A stretch of DNA of 64,000 bases. It comes from Pyrobaculum oguniense TE7 (GTDB lineage Archaea; Thermoproteota; Thermoprotei; Thermoproteales; Thermoproteaceae). Where the stretch lies: NCBI GenBank assembly GCA_000247545.1, contig CP003316.1, positions 653,233-717,232 on the forward strand, written 5' to 3'. The position numbers and the translations under genes were made by a program. Below are positions 8,073 to 16,125 of the stretch, in pieces (the first letter of the stretch is position 1; each line of letters begins with the position of its first letter). The notes beneath the pieces were generated by a model. The model ran no database searches and was not told the DNA's origin. It saw nothing but the letters and a program-made list of their open reading frames with translations.

Positions 8073-9191
8073 ATGAACACAAACAAAATAATACTAATAG
8101 TAACACTGGCGGCGGCACTGGCATTTGCCCAGACCGTGACGGCCAGCGCCGGGGCGAACGCGACTCTGAGCGACCCGGCTAAGTTCCACCTCTGGCTCAA
8201 GTGCAGGGCCGTGGAGCTCTATATCAACGCCACGGACGTCGGGCTGAGGGGCAACGTGACGTTGCCGCCGTGCGAAGAGCTGGTTCAGAACTTCACGTCT
8301 AATAGACTAGTCTTCATCATAGGGAGGGCCGGGGTTAGGCCGCTCCCCATGATAGGAATGGGGGAGCTAAAAGCGCTCAACGCGTCCGACCCCCACGGAG
8401 TTTTCACACAACTCAGGGAAATTAGGAGACAAGCCCTCCTCAACCTCCCCAAACAGATCAACAAGACGGTTGACGCGGCGTATAGGGAGATTGAAACCGG
8501 AAACGGAACGGAGCCGCTCGAAAGAGCAGTACTAACACTAACCAGAGTTAGAAGCTTACTAGAGAAAGTAAACGCTTCCCAGCGCGCGGTTGATGTACTG
8601 AGCAGAAATATAGAATTTCTAAACAACACGCGCCAGTTCATCGCCGAGGCGAGGACGGCGCCTTACGACAAACTAGCAGCGCTGTTGGAGAGAATTCAGA
8701 ACCACACGGACCTGCCTCATGCCAAGAAGGTTATGGAGAGGTACATGGTCCAGACTAGGGCTACCATAGAGGAGAGAGCGTGGAAGGAACTTGAGGAGAT
8801 CTACTCAAATCTCAACGCGACTTCCGAGACGGAGATGCTCGCCGTGCTCAATAAATCCATGGCAACGCTTGAGAAAGTGACGAAACTGCTTGAGAGGGTA
8901 AATGCATCTAAAACTGCAGTGGAGGCGGTGAGGAGAAACATATTGTTGCTCAACGAGACGAAGCAGGCGGTGGAGTCTTTGCTCAGAGGCGACTACGAAA
9001 AAGCCAGGGCCCAGTTTGAAAAATTAAGGCAAATTCTCGGCCAGCTCCCCGAGTGGGCTAAAAAAGCGCTGGAGGAAAAGATAAACAAAATCAGTAAAGC
9101 GGTGCAAGAACGAGGAAGCGGCACCCCAGCGCCGCCCATAGGCAATTCCCGTCCGCAAAGGGGCAACGAGGGGAAGGCGCCGGGCAGATAG
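8073..9191 (+). CDS. Secreted, helix-rich protein with internal duplication
   Basis: No family was recognised. The 372-residue product starts with a signal peptide (hydrophobic core [14 protein letters not shown], likely cleavage after AFAQ or TASA) and is otherwise dominated by long charged helices. Two stretches look duplicated: [19 protein letters not shown] near 170 and [19 protein letters not shown] near 275, each followed by a LNxTxQ motif. Many N-x-S/T sequons suggest glycosylation outside the cell. The C-terminus is low-complexity (Pro, Gly, Arg). A TATA box at 8041-8048 precedes ATG 8073. The transcript seems to end in the T-rich gap before trpF. Confidence 0.7.
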   Translation: MNTNKIILIVTLAAALAFAQTVTASAGANATLSDPAKFHLWLKCRAVELYINATDVGLRGNVTLPPCEELVQNFTSNRLVFIIGRAGVRPLPMIGMGELKALNASDPHGVFTQLREIRRQALLNLPKQINKTVDAAYREIETGNGTEPLERAVLTLTRVRSLLEKVNASQRAVDVLSRNIEFLNNTRQFIAEARTAPYDKLAALLERIQNHTDLPHAKKVMERYMVQTRATIEERAWKELEEIYSNLNATSETEMLAVLNKSMATLEKVTKLLERVNASKTAVEAVRRNILLLNETKQAVESLLRGDYEKARAQFEKLRQILGQLPEWAKKALEEKINKISKAVQERGSGTPAPPIGNSRPQRGNEGKAPGR

Positions 9192-9216
9192 AATTTTTTC
9201 TACTCAACCTTTTTCC
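9192..9216 (+). terminator. T-rich tract after the secreted protein gene
   Basis: Immediately after the stop at 9191 are runs of T6 and T5 within 25 bp. Oligo-T tracts like this end transcription in archaea. It lies directly above the trpF start, so trpF may depend on read-through or on a promoter inside the upstream gene. Confidence 0.4.
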
Positions 9217-9843
9217 GTGCCCCTCGTCAAGATATGTGGAGTTGCTAATGTGGAAGACGCCGCGGCCCTTGACGGCTTAGTGGAGTACATCGGCTTCATA
9301 TTAGAGCCGTCGAGCCCCAGATCTGTTAAGCCAGAGGGGCTGGGGGCGTTGCGAGATGCCGTGAAGAAGAGCAGACCTGTCCTCGTGACCGCGTCTTTGC
9401 CGCCAAAAACAGCCGTCGATATAGCCGCCGAGAACGACATCCCCGTGGTACAACACCACTCACTACTCGCGCCTGAGGACTTCGACTACGCCAACTCCCG
9501 CGGAGTGGCGGTGGCCCCCGTGGCTACCTACAGACCCGGCGTTGAGCTGAGGTCGCTGGTCGAGAGGCTTTTGAAAACCCCCCACGAGTACGTGCTGGTA
9601 GACGCCGACAAGAAGAGCCAGGAGAGGTACGAGGGCGGGTTGAAAATCCCCCTGGCCCTCTTGGCGGAGGTGGCGCCTCTCGGAAAGGTGGCGCTGGCCG
9701 GCGGCATCACGCCGGAGAACGCCCCGCTGGTCGCCAAGCTCAACCCCTACATGATAGACGTCGCCAGCGGCGTGGAGGCGAGCCCCGGCGTTAAAGACAT
9801 GGCCAAGGTCAGAGCACTGCTAAAAGCAGTCGGGAGGCTCTAG
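9217..9843 (+). CDS. trpF: Phosphoribosylanthranilate isomerase
   Basis: TrpF performs the Amadori rearrangement of phosphoribosylanthranilate, the step after TrpD. The 208-residue TIM barrel begins VKICGV with the catalytic Cys at about residue 7. It continues with [24 protein letters not shown] and [13 protein letters not shown] for phosphate binding, and ends [15 protein letters not shown]. The start is GTG at 9217. It is on the opposite strand from, and 3 kb away from, the trp operon, so the pathway genes are split. No trpC is present in the window. Confidence 0.92.
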   Translation: MPLVKICGVANVEDAAALDGLVEYIGFILEPSSPRSVKPEGLGALRDAVKKSRPVLVTASLPPKTAVDIAAENDIPVVQHHSLLAPEDFDYANSRGVAVAPVATYRPGVELRSLVERLLKTPHEYVLVDADKKSQERYEGGLKIPLALLAEVAPLGKVALAGGITPENAPLVAKLNPYMIDVASGVEASPGVKDMAKVRALLKAVGRL

Positions 9844-9893
9844 CAACAAGGCGAAGCGCAACGGCCGCTCCGGGTAGTAGGCGGGAGCCGCCG

Positions 9894-11073
9894 TTACGAC
9901 GCGCCCCGTAGCTGTAGCAGGAACTTGGGAATTTCCTCCCGCCTTAGCACCGCCACGTCTCTTGGGTAGCCCCTCCTGGACCTCGCGCTTTTCATCTCTA
10001 TCTTGTAGGGCCCCGCCACCACGTCTATCTCCGTCTTGTTTCTGTAGTAGTACACCTCCCCGTACTTTCTAAGCAGGTGTTCCTGCACCACCTGCTCCAG
10101 CAACGCCGCCTCGTCGACCCTCCGCGAAGTCCAAAGAGCAGCGGCGCGGTATAGGAGGGGGTCTCTGAAGAAGATCTTCTTCTCCCTCCTCGTCTGCGGC
10201 TTCCCGCCGGAGATGAGGTGCGCCACCCCCACTGCGTATATGTCGGCGAGGAACTCCACGTACTCCCTCACGGTGTTGTGGGAGACCCCCACCTCCTGAG
10301 CCACTGCGTGGTATGACATAGGCGACGGGATCTTCTCAAGGACGGCGCCTAGGATGTCTTTGAGGAGCTGGGGGCTCCTCCCGTGTCTATACGTCTCGGA
10401 AACCGCCGCGTCTCTGACCGCGTCCACGGCGTCGGGGTGTCTGTTTATCGCCTTGGGGAAGCCGCCGGTCTCCAAGTACTCCTCGAAGAGTTGCGCCACG
10501 GCGGCCGGCTCCCTTGGGTCTACGCCGTGGACCTCGACATACGCTGGGAAGTCCAGGGGGAGGACCACCACGTCTCTGCCCAGCCCCCGCCTCCCGGGGA
10601 AGCGCTCCGGAGTCTTCAAAAGCCCAACCGTGGAGGAGCCCGTGGCCACCACCACTGCCCTGTCCAACACGCCGGTGTCGACGTAGTACTTCAACACCCT
10701 CCACCACCCCCTAACCGAAGTCACCTCGTCGAGCAAGAGATAAAGCCTCTTGACGCCACGTCTAGCCTCCCTCCCCACCACGTACTCAAAAGCGCGCTTC
10801 AGCTCAGCCGGCGACAGCACAATGTCTAGGTCCAGATACGCCACCGAGTCCGGCCCAGCCCTCCTCAGCAACTCCCTCACTAACAGCTTAAGCCCAGTGG
10901 TCTTGCCGGTCTGCCTAGGGCCGTAGACGAAATTCAAGGCAGACGGGTCGAGGCCCAGCTATCCACCCGGGCACCCACCTCACCCTCTCCCCCTGCCACT
11001 GCCTCAAGTGCTTATCCTCGTCCTCCCAGCTGGGCGAAAACCACCAGGAGTTCAACCGGTCCACCACGTCCAT
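9894..11073 (-). pseudogene. Archaeal AAA+ ATPase with C-terminal nuclease-like domain, frameshifted near the N-terminus
   Basis: A continuous frame from 10937 to 9894 encodes FVYGPRQTGKTTG (Walker A), YLLLDEV (Walker B), VATGSS (sensor), a DUF4143-like winged helix, and a C-terminal TEIDVV...EMKS strand typical of PD-(D/E)XK folds. The first ~38 codons lie in another frame: ATG at 11071-11073 gives MDVVDRLNSWWF...VRWVPGWI, and one extra base (or two missing) near 10959 shifts the frame just before the P-loop. Such ATPases normally begin with this WWFSPSW...D.HLRQW segment. Either the gene is inactivated, or there is a sequencing error, or the protein starts internally at a TTG at 10937. The function of the family is not settled. 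Confidence 0.75.
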
Positions 11074-11090
11074 TGTCACTAAACTGACAA
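11073..11090. promoter_or_regulatory. Operator-like palindrome overlapping the ATPase start codon
   Basis: TTGTCA-N6-TGACAA, a perfect 6-bp inverted repeat that touches the ATG of the ATPase gene. It is a copy of the palindrome at 11106-11123, with centres 33 bp (about three helical turns) apart, and the two flank the A/T-rich TATA region near 11094-11104. Confidence 0.55.
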
Positions 11091-11105
11091 CAGCTTAAAA
11101 AATTC

Positions 11106-11123
11106 TTGTCAGCATACTGACAA
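11106..11123. promoter_or_regulatory. Second operator-like palindrome upstream of the ATPase
   Basis: TTGTCAG-N4-CTGACAA, a perfect 7-bp inverted repeat upstream of the TATA region. Together with the site at 11073-11090 it brackets the core promoter, as expected for a repressor acting on a leaderless gene. Which protein binds is unknown. Confidence 0.55.
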
Positions 11124-11129
11124 TCAAAG

Positions 11130-11565
11130 GCGAGGACAGTACATATCCCAACAGCGGGGGTTCCCAAAGCGACCTGGCGTTAACCACCTTTCCACAAAGC
11201 TACCTGAGGATCATACAAGCTGCTTCTAATCCGCTTTTAACGTATTGCTGGCTACAAGGGGGCTAAGCCCAGGACAGACACCTTCCCGGGAAGGAAAGCC
11301 TTTATGTTGGCAGAATTCTCTTCTCATTGGCAAACAGCTTCGCCAACAGATTCAGAGGTGTCGTTGACGGCATTCCCGTAAGCCCTTAAGTAGTCGGACA
11401 CTCTCCTTTGAGAAAGGGGTTTCCCCAGAGCTAAATAAGGCAAGGCCATGACGCAGAGTTGTCTCGGCAGGTGGAGGTCGAGACAGCAACAGGTAGAGAA
11501 CCTTGTGGTATTTTCTCGTCGGAGAAAGCGTTTGCGGAGTCGCCTGAGCTAATACGCCAATAATA
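11130..11565. other. Degraded stretch without an intact gene
   Basis: About 440 bp with no convincing start-to-stop gene on either strand. On the minus strand, short open pieces such as SDYLRAYGNAVND appear in changing frames, which suggests old coding DNA that has decayed. No RNA gene or repeat was recognised. Confidence 0.4.
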
Positions 11566-12031
11566 TTCTTGACCTCCGCTGTCTCCTACGTGTGCCAACA
11601 TCTCCCTAACGAAGCCGAGAAGTTTCTCCACGTCCGACTCCACATCCTCTATGTCTGATAATCTACAAAATTGGGGTCGAAGCCGTTGTGTGCAAATCTG
11701 TGAAGCCCCAGGGCGATTCTCGCCGCGTGCTCAACCCCCTTAAAACCCAAGGCCTCCAGATCTTTTGCGATTTTCAGCAGGCCTTTGCCGGGGCGGCGTA
11801 ACCCACCTTCATACACCACTCCCGCCTCCTCTCACCTCTGGCCAAGTCCTCAAGCCTCGACACCACCAATGCGCTTGCCAAGGCCTTAAAAGCCATAAAA
11901 GCCCTATCCGCCGCGTTTTGGTAAAGCCCGCGCTTAAGCATCTCCTCAGCCAACTCGGCCTCGACCGCCGCCTCGAGGACGTGTGCAGCGACGTACTCCC
12001 TACTTTTAGCGTCGAGATGTCCCTCCACAAG
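11566..12031 (-). pseudogene. PaREP1 family protein, broken by at least two frameshifts
   Basis: On the minus strand, piece one (from about 12028) reads YVAAHVLEAAVEAELAEEML and then a FKALASALVV helix. Piece two, in another frame (about 11800-11660), reads GLLKIAKDLEALGFKG and HRFAHNGFDPNFVDY. Piece three, in a third frame (about 11655-11570), reads DIEDVESDVEKLLGFV. Joined, these form a helical HEPN-like protein of the PaREP1 family, which is multicopy in Pyrobaculum. Shifts lie near 11785 and 11655. The original start is uncertain. The family is often thought to be part of toxin-antitoxin-like or mobile gene sets; that is inference. Confidence 0.65.
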
Positions 12032-12313
12032 TCGTTGCCGGCTTCGTCAATAAAAGTGTTTAGACGCGTCGACTACAAGCGCCGCTCAACCCTAACATAT
12101 AGGCCGCGACGGCAGAGGGGGCTTGATATGCCCAAGCCCGGCGCCGGCAAGGCCCCCGTGGCGAGTGGTGTTGAGCGAGCCGCTTCAGCCTCCACGCGCC
12201 GCCTTGCAACCGCGGCGGTCGGCCCCGCCCCTCCGGCGCCTTGACCTCCAGCAACGTTTCCCTAGAGAAACAAGTGTATCCAAAGCTTTAAAGCTGTGAG
12301 TCCTTGAAGTGCC

Positions 12314-12727
12314 ATGCGTCTTATAGTGGTAGTGGTTCTCATATCGCTTGTCGTTGCGGTTTTGGCATTCCAATTACAATACGCCAAGACTGCGATCGAG
12401 GTAAAGACGGGGAGTTGGAGTTACGAAATCACAAAAGCAGAGGCTAAAAACACTGGACATGGCAGAGGTGTATGCCTGCCTCAAAACGTCACAGTTTCCT
12501 ACACAGAGAACTCCGTCACGGTAGTGATGTACGGTTGCCAGCGCGTGCTTGTAGACATCACGATAAGAAGCAAGGCGACGGTCCCGCTGTGCCTAATCTC
12601 AAAGGGGGCAGCCGAAGGGCCAGGCAAAATACCCCTTGCCATCGGAGCGACGAAAACGGTCAATTACGTATTCCACACAAACGACACCCTTACCTTCGGG
12701 AGACAGATCGGCGACTGCGGTCGATAA
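12314..12727 (+). CDS. Membrane-anchored secreted protein near the pilus locus
   Basis: Unrecognised 137-residue protein. An N-terminal hydrophobic helix (VVVVLISLVVAVLAF) acts as signal or anchor, and the rest looks like an extracytoplasmic beta domain with four cysteines (VCLPQ, YGCQR, PLCLI, GDCGR) that could form two disulfides. The TATA-like GCTTTAAAGC at 12283-12292 lies about 25 bp above ATG 12314. Its 3' end overlaps the convergent signal peptidase gene by 38 bp. Position suggests, but does not prove, that it belongs with the pilus genes. Confidence 0.65.
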   Translation: MRLIVVVVLISLVVAVLAFQLQYAKTAIEVKTGSWSYEITKAEAKNTGHGRGVCLPQNVTVSYTENSVTVVMYGCQRVLVDITIRSKATVPLCLISKGAAEGPGKIPLAIGATKTVNYVFHTNDTLTFGRQIGDCGR

Positions 12728-13787
12728 GTTTCTTCACGGCGACCTCCAGAAACGCCGCCGTCAAGAGCAGTGTTGTCAGATAAGGCCACCCGTTTACCGG
12801 GTCCCTAGCCCACAAGACGATCCACCCAGCATATGGGATTTTTAAAATGGCCTTACCGACTAGGTTGTCCTGCGGCACTGGCTTTGGATCTGGCGATTCG
12901 TTGGCGTCTCCCTTCGTCCTGTAGTACCAGCGGCCGTCTTCGCCCCTATACTTGTCGATGATTCTGTGGAGAACGTAGCCGATATCCGCCCTAAACAGGA
13001 CTACATCTCCCACCGAGGCCTCCTTCACAGGTACTACAAACACCACGTCACCAATGTTGTACACAGGCGCCATGCTGCCAGAGGCGATTACATAAGGCCT
13101 AACCCCAAATGCCCCCACGGCAAAGGCGACAAGCATAACTATCGAGAGCACAGCGACTACCTCCCCCCGGCTTATGGGAGCCGGCGACGCGTCGAGATAA
13201 ACTGCTAGTAAGAACAGCGCATGAACCAATCCGTAGAGAACCCAAGGCATCTTGAGGGCGACTGGCACGACGTATGGCACAACCCCGTAGGCGAGGGCCA
13301 GGGGGATAGAGACGAAGACCCCATACCTAACCTGCAAGAAGGAGGAGGCGGCCGAAACTGCTAGAGAGGGGAGTAGGTCCGTCCCCACCCACTGCGGCGA
13401 CGGCCGTAGCCAACTGTCGTTGAAGGCGTAGGCTACAGACACCAGCCAGACCCACCACTCCCCCCTTTTCAGGCCCAGGGCCGCGAAGCGGGAAAACTCC
13501 CTGGCCAGCACAAACAGCGTTAAGTACACCCCATTCCACACAGCAGCCGTTACCGAAGCGGCGTAGGGGCTCCTCTCAAACCCGTAGACGAAGCCCAGCC
13601 CCCACACCACGGCCAAATAAGCCGCCGCGTATAGAGACCCGGGAGATAGCCCCCCGCCCCAGGCGTACCTGGCAAAAAACAGCGCCAAGACCCCCCAAAC
13701 CGGCGTAAAAAACCACGCCTCGACCTTAAGGTACTGTTGCAGAAACTGCAAGAGGGGGACTACAAGCCACAGCCAGCGCGGATCCAC
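12690..13787 (-). CDS. Signal peptidase I (SipW/ER type) with long N-terminal membrane domain
   Basis: The 365-residue protein has about six hydrophobic segments (residues 5-225) followed by an S26 peptidase domain. The catalytic serine is S238 in IASGSM. VGDVVLFR follows near 259-266, the archaeal/ER-type histidine is H274 in VLHRII, and TKGDAN near 291-296 completes the motifs. A histidine in place of the bacterial lysine marks the SipW/Sec11 type. I chose GTG 13785-13787, two bases past the preceding gene's stop codon; the longer frame would overlap that gene. It follows two TasA/AbpA-like subunit genes and one membrane protein on the same strand, so it is probably the dedicated peptidase of that fibre, as SipW is for TasA. 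Confidence 0.85.
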   Translation of the reverse strand: MDPRWLWLVVPLLQFLQQYLKVEAWFFTPVWGVLALFFARYAWGGGLSPGSLYAAAYLAVVWGLGFVYGFERSPYAASVTAAVWNGVYLTLFVLAREFSRFAALGLKRGEWWVWLVSVAYAFNDSWLRPSPQWVGTDLLPSLAVSAASSFLQVRYGVFVSIPLALAYGVVPYVVPVALKMPWVLYGLVHALFLLAVYLDASPAPISRGEVVAVLSIVMLVAFAVGAFGVRPYVIASGSMAPVYNIGDVVFVVPVKEASVGDVVLFRADIGYVLHRIIDKYRGEDGRWYYRTKGDANESPDPKPVPQDNLVGKAILKIPYAGWIVLWARDPVNGWPYLTTLLLTAAFLEVAVKKLIDRSRRSVSRR

Positions 13788-13788
13788 A

Positions 13789-14598
13789 CTACTCCTCCAC
13801 CACAGAGAAGGACGCCCCCCTCCTCCTGCGCCATGCATAAAAGGCGCCGGCAACTCCGGCGGCCACTCCCACCGCCAACGAGGCATAGAGGGCGATTGCG
13901 TTGGGGCCCAGGACAGCCAACCTATCCCTCTCGGCCCTCAGCGCCGCCAACTCCCCCCTCAAGGCGCTGATCTGCCCACTCAATTCTTTAACCCGTTCGT
14001 CGCAGTCCCTACGGACGGCGGCCAGCGCCGAGGACAGGTTGTAAACCCTCCCCAAAAGCACAGAGGCGTTGTACGCCTCAGCCCGCCAAGAACCGCCACG
14101 CAGAGGCAAGCCCGACATCACTGCGGGTTGAAACGCCGTGACCACCACATCGCCCCTCACCCGAACCGGCCTATCCGAAGAAAGCAGAGAAACCGTCTGC
14201 CTCCCAGACAGCGCCACCACGCTCACCCCCTCCTCGAACAACATAGCCGACCTCACCCCGCCGACACCCAGCACTGCGGACGTCGCCTCGGAGCACACAA
14301 ACACGGCGTAGGTCACGTCAAGCGCCACGCTGTAGAAGTGAAAGACCTCGCATCCCCCCGCGGGAGCCCCAACCACGACGAAGACATCCCCCACCACGTC
14401 CACCGGCAGGGAGAAATTACCCACGACAACTTTCAAAACCCAGCCATGCGGCACGTAAAGAGAAATAGGCGCAAAAGCCCTCCCCTCAGCCAAGAGCAAC
14501 GAGCCGTTATACATCCTGACATCGCCGCCGTAGGATATAACAGTGACGCTCCAGCCAAACGAAAAAACCACTAACAACAAGGACAAAAGCAATCTCAT
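13789..14598 (-). CDS. Secreted protein with C-terminal coiled coil and membrane anchor
   Basis: No family was recognised. From ATG 14598 the 269-residue product has a signal peptide (LLLSLLLVVFSFGWS), then about 170 residues of predicted beta structure with two cysteines (GGCEVF, FVCSE). A coiled coil follows (RDCDERVKELSGQISALRG), then one membrane helix (ALYASLAVGVAAGVAGAFYAW) and a basic tail RRRRG. This type I topology would hold a domain outside the cell on a stalk. A TATA-like TTTTTTAAG about 23 bp above supports ATG 14598 over 14613. The signal peptidase gene follows after one base. It may anchor or nucleate the pilus; this is inferred from context only. Confidence 0.7.
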   Translation of the reverse strand: MRLLLSLLLVVFSFGWSVTVISYGGDVRMYNGSLLLAEGRAFAPISLYVPHGWVLKVVVGNFSLPVDVVGDVFVVVGAPAGGCEVFHFYSVALDVTYAVFVCSEATSAVLGVGGVRSAMLFEEGVSVVALSGRQTVSLLSSDRPVRVRGDVVVTAFQPAVMSGLPLRGGSWRAEAYNASVLLGRVYNLSSALAAVRRDCDERVKELSGQISALRGELAALRAERDRLAVLGPNAIALYASLAVGVAAGVAGAFYAWRRRRGASFSVVEE

Positions 14599-14626
14599 AG
14601 AAAAAAGCGGCAACGCTCTTAAAAAA

Positions 14627-15202
14627 CTATCCTACGTACTGTTCGTATATACACGTAAACGTGGCTGTGCCGGAGACCTCCTCTCTGGCATCATCTTTTG
14701 CGTGGAGATATATCACGACGTCGGCCGTGCCACCGGGATTTAGAACAAACGGTGGATATGAACCGCCGACATCAGCATCGACGTCGACACGGATGTCGAA
14801 GTCGTAGTCTACATCCATGTAGAAGCCGCCGCCGAGACTCGTAAAATCACAGCCATAGACCCGGACGGGTATTGTGCCGTCGTTCCTAAGCAGAGCCCTC
14901 AGGGTCACGTAGGCGCCTGGGTACATATTAGCCACGTCTATTACGAGCTCGGGCGGCCCATCATTGCCTGCGCCAGAATTAACAACCGTCACGCCGACCG
15001 TCATGTAATTCACTACCACGTAGTCTGACGGTGGACTGAACACGTAGGTTGTAGGCAATGTTAGTCTAACGTTTATGAAGTCTGCGTCTATGTATCCTGT
15101 ATCGGCGTTTACTTGTATAGTGGCTTCCTCGGTCCACGTGGCGAACGCCACCCCGAGTATTACCGCCAGCGATACAAACACCACGACAGCCTTTCCCTGC
15201 AT
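14627..15202 (-). CDS. AbpA/TasA/camelysin-like pilus subunit, longer paralogue
   Basis: The 191-residue product starts with a signal peptide ending AFA, followed by the mature N-terminus TWTEEATIQVNADTGYIDADF-like strand also found in the next gene. TasA/camelysin-type fibres use such an N-terminal strand for donor-strand exchange between subunits. It carries the DGTIPVRVYGC loop and a final TCIYEQ, so two cysteines can bridge. It resembles the archaeal bundling pilin AbpA described in Pyrobaculum calidifontis (family knowledge). Being longer than its neighbour and less repetitive, it could be a minor or cap subunit. A TATA-like run about 25 bp upstream gives it its own promoter. Confidence 0.75.
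   Translation of the reverse strand: MQGKAVVVFVSLAVILGVAFATWTEEATIQVNADTGYIDADFINVRLTLPTTYVFSPPSDYVVVNYMTVGVTVVNSGAGNDGPPELVIDVANMYPGAYVTLRALLRNDGTIPVRVYGCDFTSLGGGFYMDVDYDFDIRVDVDADVGGSYPPFVLNPGGTADVVIYLHAKDDAREEVSGTATFTCIYEQYVG
15076..15171. repeat. 96-bp direct repeat, copy 1 (pilus subunit 5' region)
   Basis: This segment matches 15732-15827 at 95 of 96 positions by eye. It encodes the end of the signal peptide and the N-terminal strand of both pilus subunits, while the remaining parts of the two genes differ strongly. Confidence 0.8.
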
Positions 15203-15369
15203 GGTCCTAAGGACATACTTAACATAAAAAACCTAACGAAACACCTGTTGCAAAAAAGAAACAATATATAAAATACAATACACAAAGAAATAATGAAAAT
15301 CTAAAAAGTAGAAAAGTAAAAAGGGACAGGCGAAAAAAGGGGGTGTTGTTTATGTGGTGTGGCCTATTA
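15203..15369 (-). terminator. A/T-rich gap with oligo-T terminator below the main pilus subunit
   Basis: Read on the minus strand, the 167 bp after the stop of the 162-aa subunit gene contain several T runs (T6 around 15334-15340 and T5 around 15317-15321). They are followed by the promoter of the next gene. This fits strong termination after an abundant mRNA. Confidence 0.4.
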
Positions 15370-15858
15370 TTACGGAACGTCTTGCTCGTAGGTGCACTGG
15401 ATAGTCACGTCGTAGGTATCCTCCTCATCCACGGCTCCAGCAGTTATGGTCAACGTAACGGACTCGGAGTCACCTATAGCCAACGTGAACGGAGTACTGG
15501 GGAGGCCGGAGACTGTGAGCATGCCCGTGTCGCCCGACGCAGAACAGCTGGTGAATTCGATGGGGATGGTGCCGTCGTTGTATATCTCAAAGTACACCTC
15601 TACCTGGGCGCCGGGGTAGGCGTTTGATATACTCACCGTCAGCGAAGGTGCACCGTCGTTCCCAGAATCCGATCCGCTTGCTGTAGCCGAAGCACTAACA
15701 TATGGTGAAGTACTGGTAACCACAACGCTTGTGAAGTCTGCGTCTATGTATCCTGTAGCGGCGTTTACTTGTATAGTGGCTTCCTCGGTCCACGTGGCGA
15801 ACGCCACCCCGAGTATTACCGCCAGCGCCGCTATTACTAGTGTTGTTTTGGTTTTCAT
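15370..15858 (-). CDS. abpA: Archaeal bundling pilus subunit (AbpA/TasA-like)
   Basis: Product of 162 residues: signal peptide VIAALAVILGVAFA, then TWTEEATIQVNAATGYIDADF-type N-terminal strand, then a Ser/Thr/Gly-rich beta sandwich with DGTIPIEFTSC and a C-terminal IQCTYEQ, giving one likely disulfide. Length and composition match the TasA-related archaeal bundling pilin AbpA, which polymerises by donor-strand complementation and bundles cells in biofilms (known for Pyrobaculum calidifontis). The 5' part is nearly identical in DNA to the neighbouring paralogue. A TTTTATAAGC box at 15879-15889 is about 25 bp above ATG. The symbol is by resemblance. Confidence 0.78.
   Translation of the reverse strand: MKTKTTLVIAALAVILGVAFATWTEEATIQVNAATGYIDADFTSVVVTSTSPYVSASATASGSDSGNDGAPSLTVSISNAYPGAQVEVYFEIYNDGTIPIEFTSCSASGDTGMLTVSGLPSTPFTLAIGDSESVTLTITAGAVDEEDTYDVTIQCTYEQDVP
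15732..15827. repeat. 96-bp direct repeat, copy 2 (pilus subunit 5' region)
   Basis: Second copy of the segment at 15076-15171, with one difference that changes Asp to Ala in the N-terminal strand. It lies in the 162-aa subunit gene. Confidence 0.8.
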
Positions 15859-15878
15859 GAGTTCCCAGACTCTTCGCT

Positions 15879-15889
15879 TATAAAATCCT
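15879..15889 (-). promoter_or_regulatory. TATA box of the pilus subunit gene
   Basis: TTTTATAAGC on the minus strand, about 25 bp above ATG 15858. No operator-like repeat was seen close by. Confidence 0.5.
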
Positions 15890-16125
15890 TGCCCAACAGC
15901 CGTTGCTTATTGGAAACAGCTGTGTACAACGTTTTGCGAAGCCGCGGCGTCTGGATAGGCGACGTGGCGGTAGCCGCTGTTAGCTCTTGGCTGGTTTGTC
16001 CAGCGCCGGGCGGCGGCTTTGGCCATTTGGGGTGTCTAGTATTTCCGGGGTGCGTACCCTGGGCCGGGGGCGGGTTGTTGCGGTGTTTGTTAAAACGGCG
16101 GCTGGGCTCTGCCTTGGTGGAAAGA

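Noticed and set aside
11765-12244. 159-codon plus-strand frame over the PaREP1 remnant
   Set aside because: It is antisense to the legible PaREP1 pieces and has no motif of its own.
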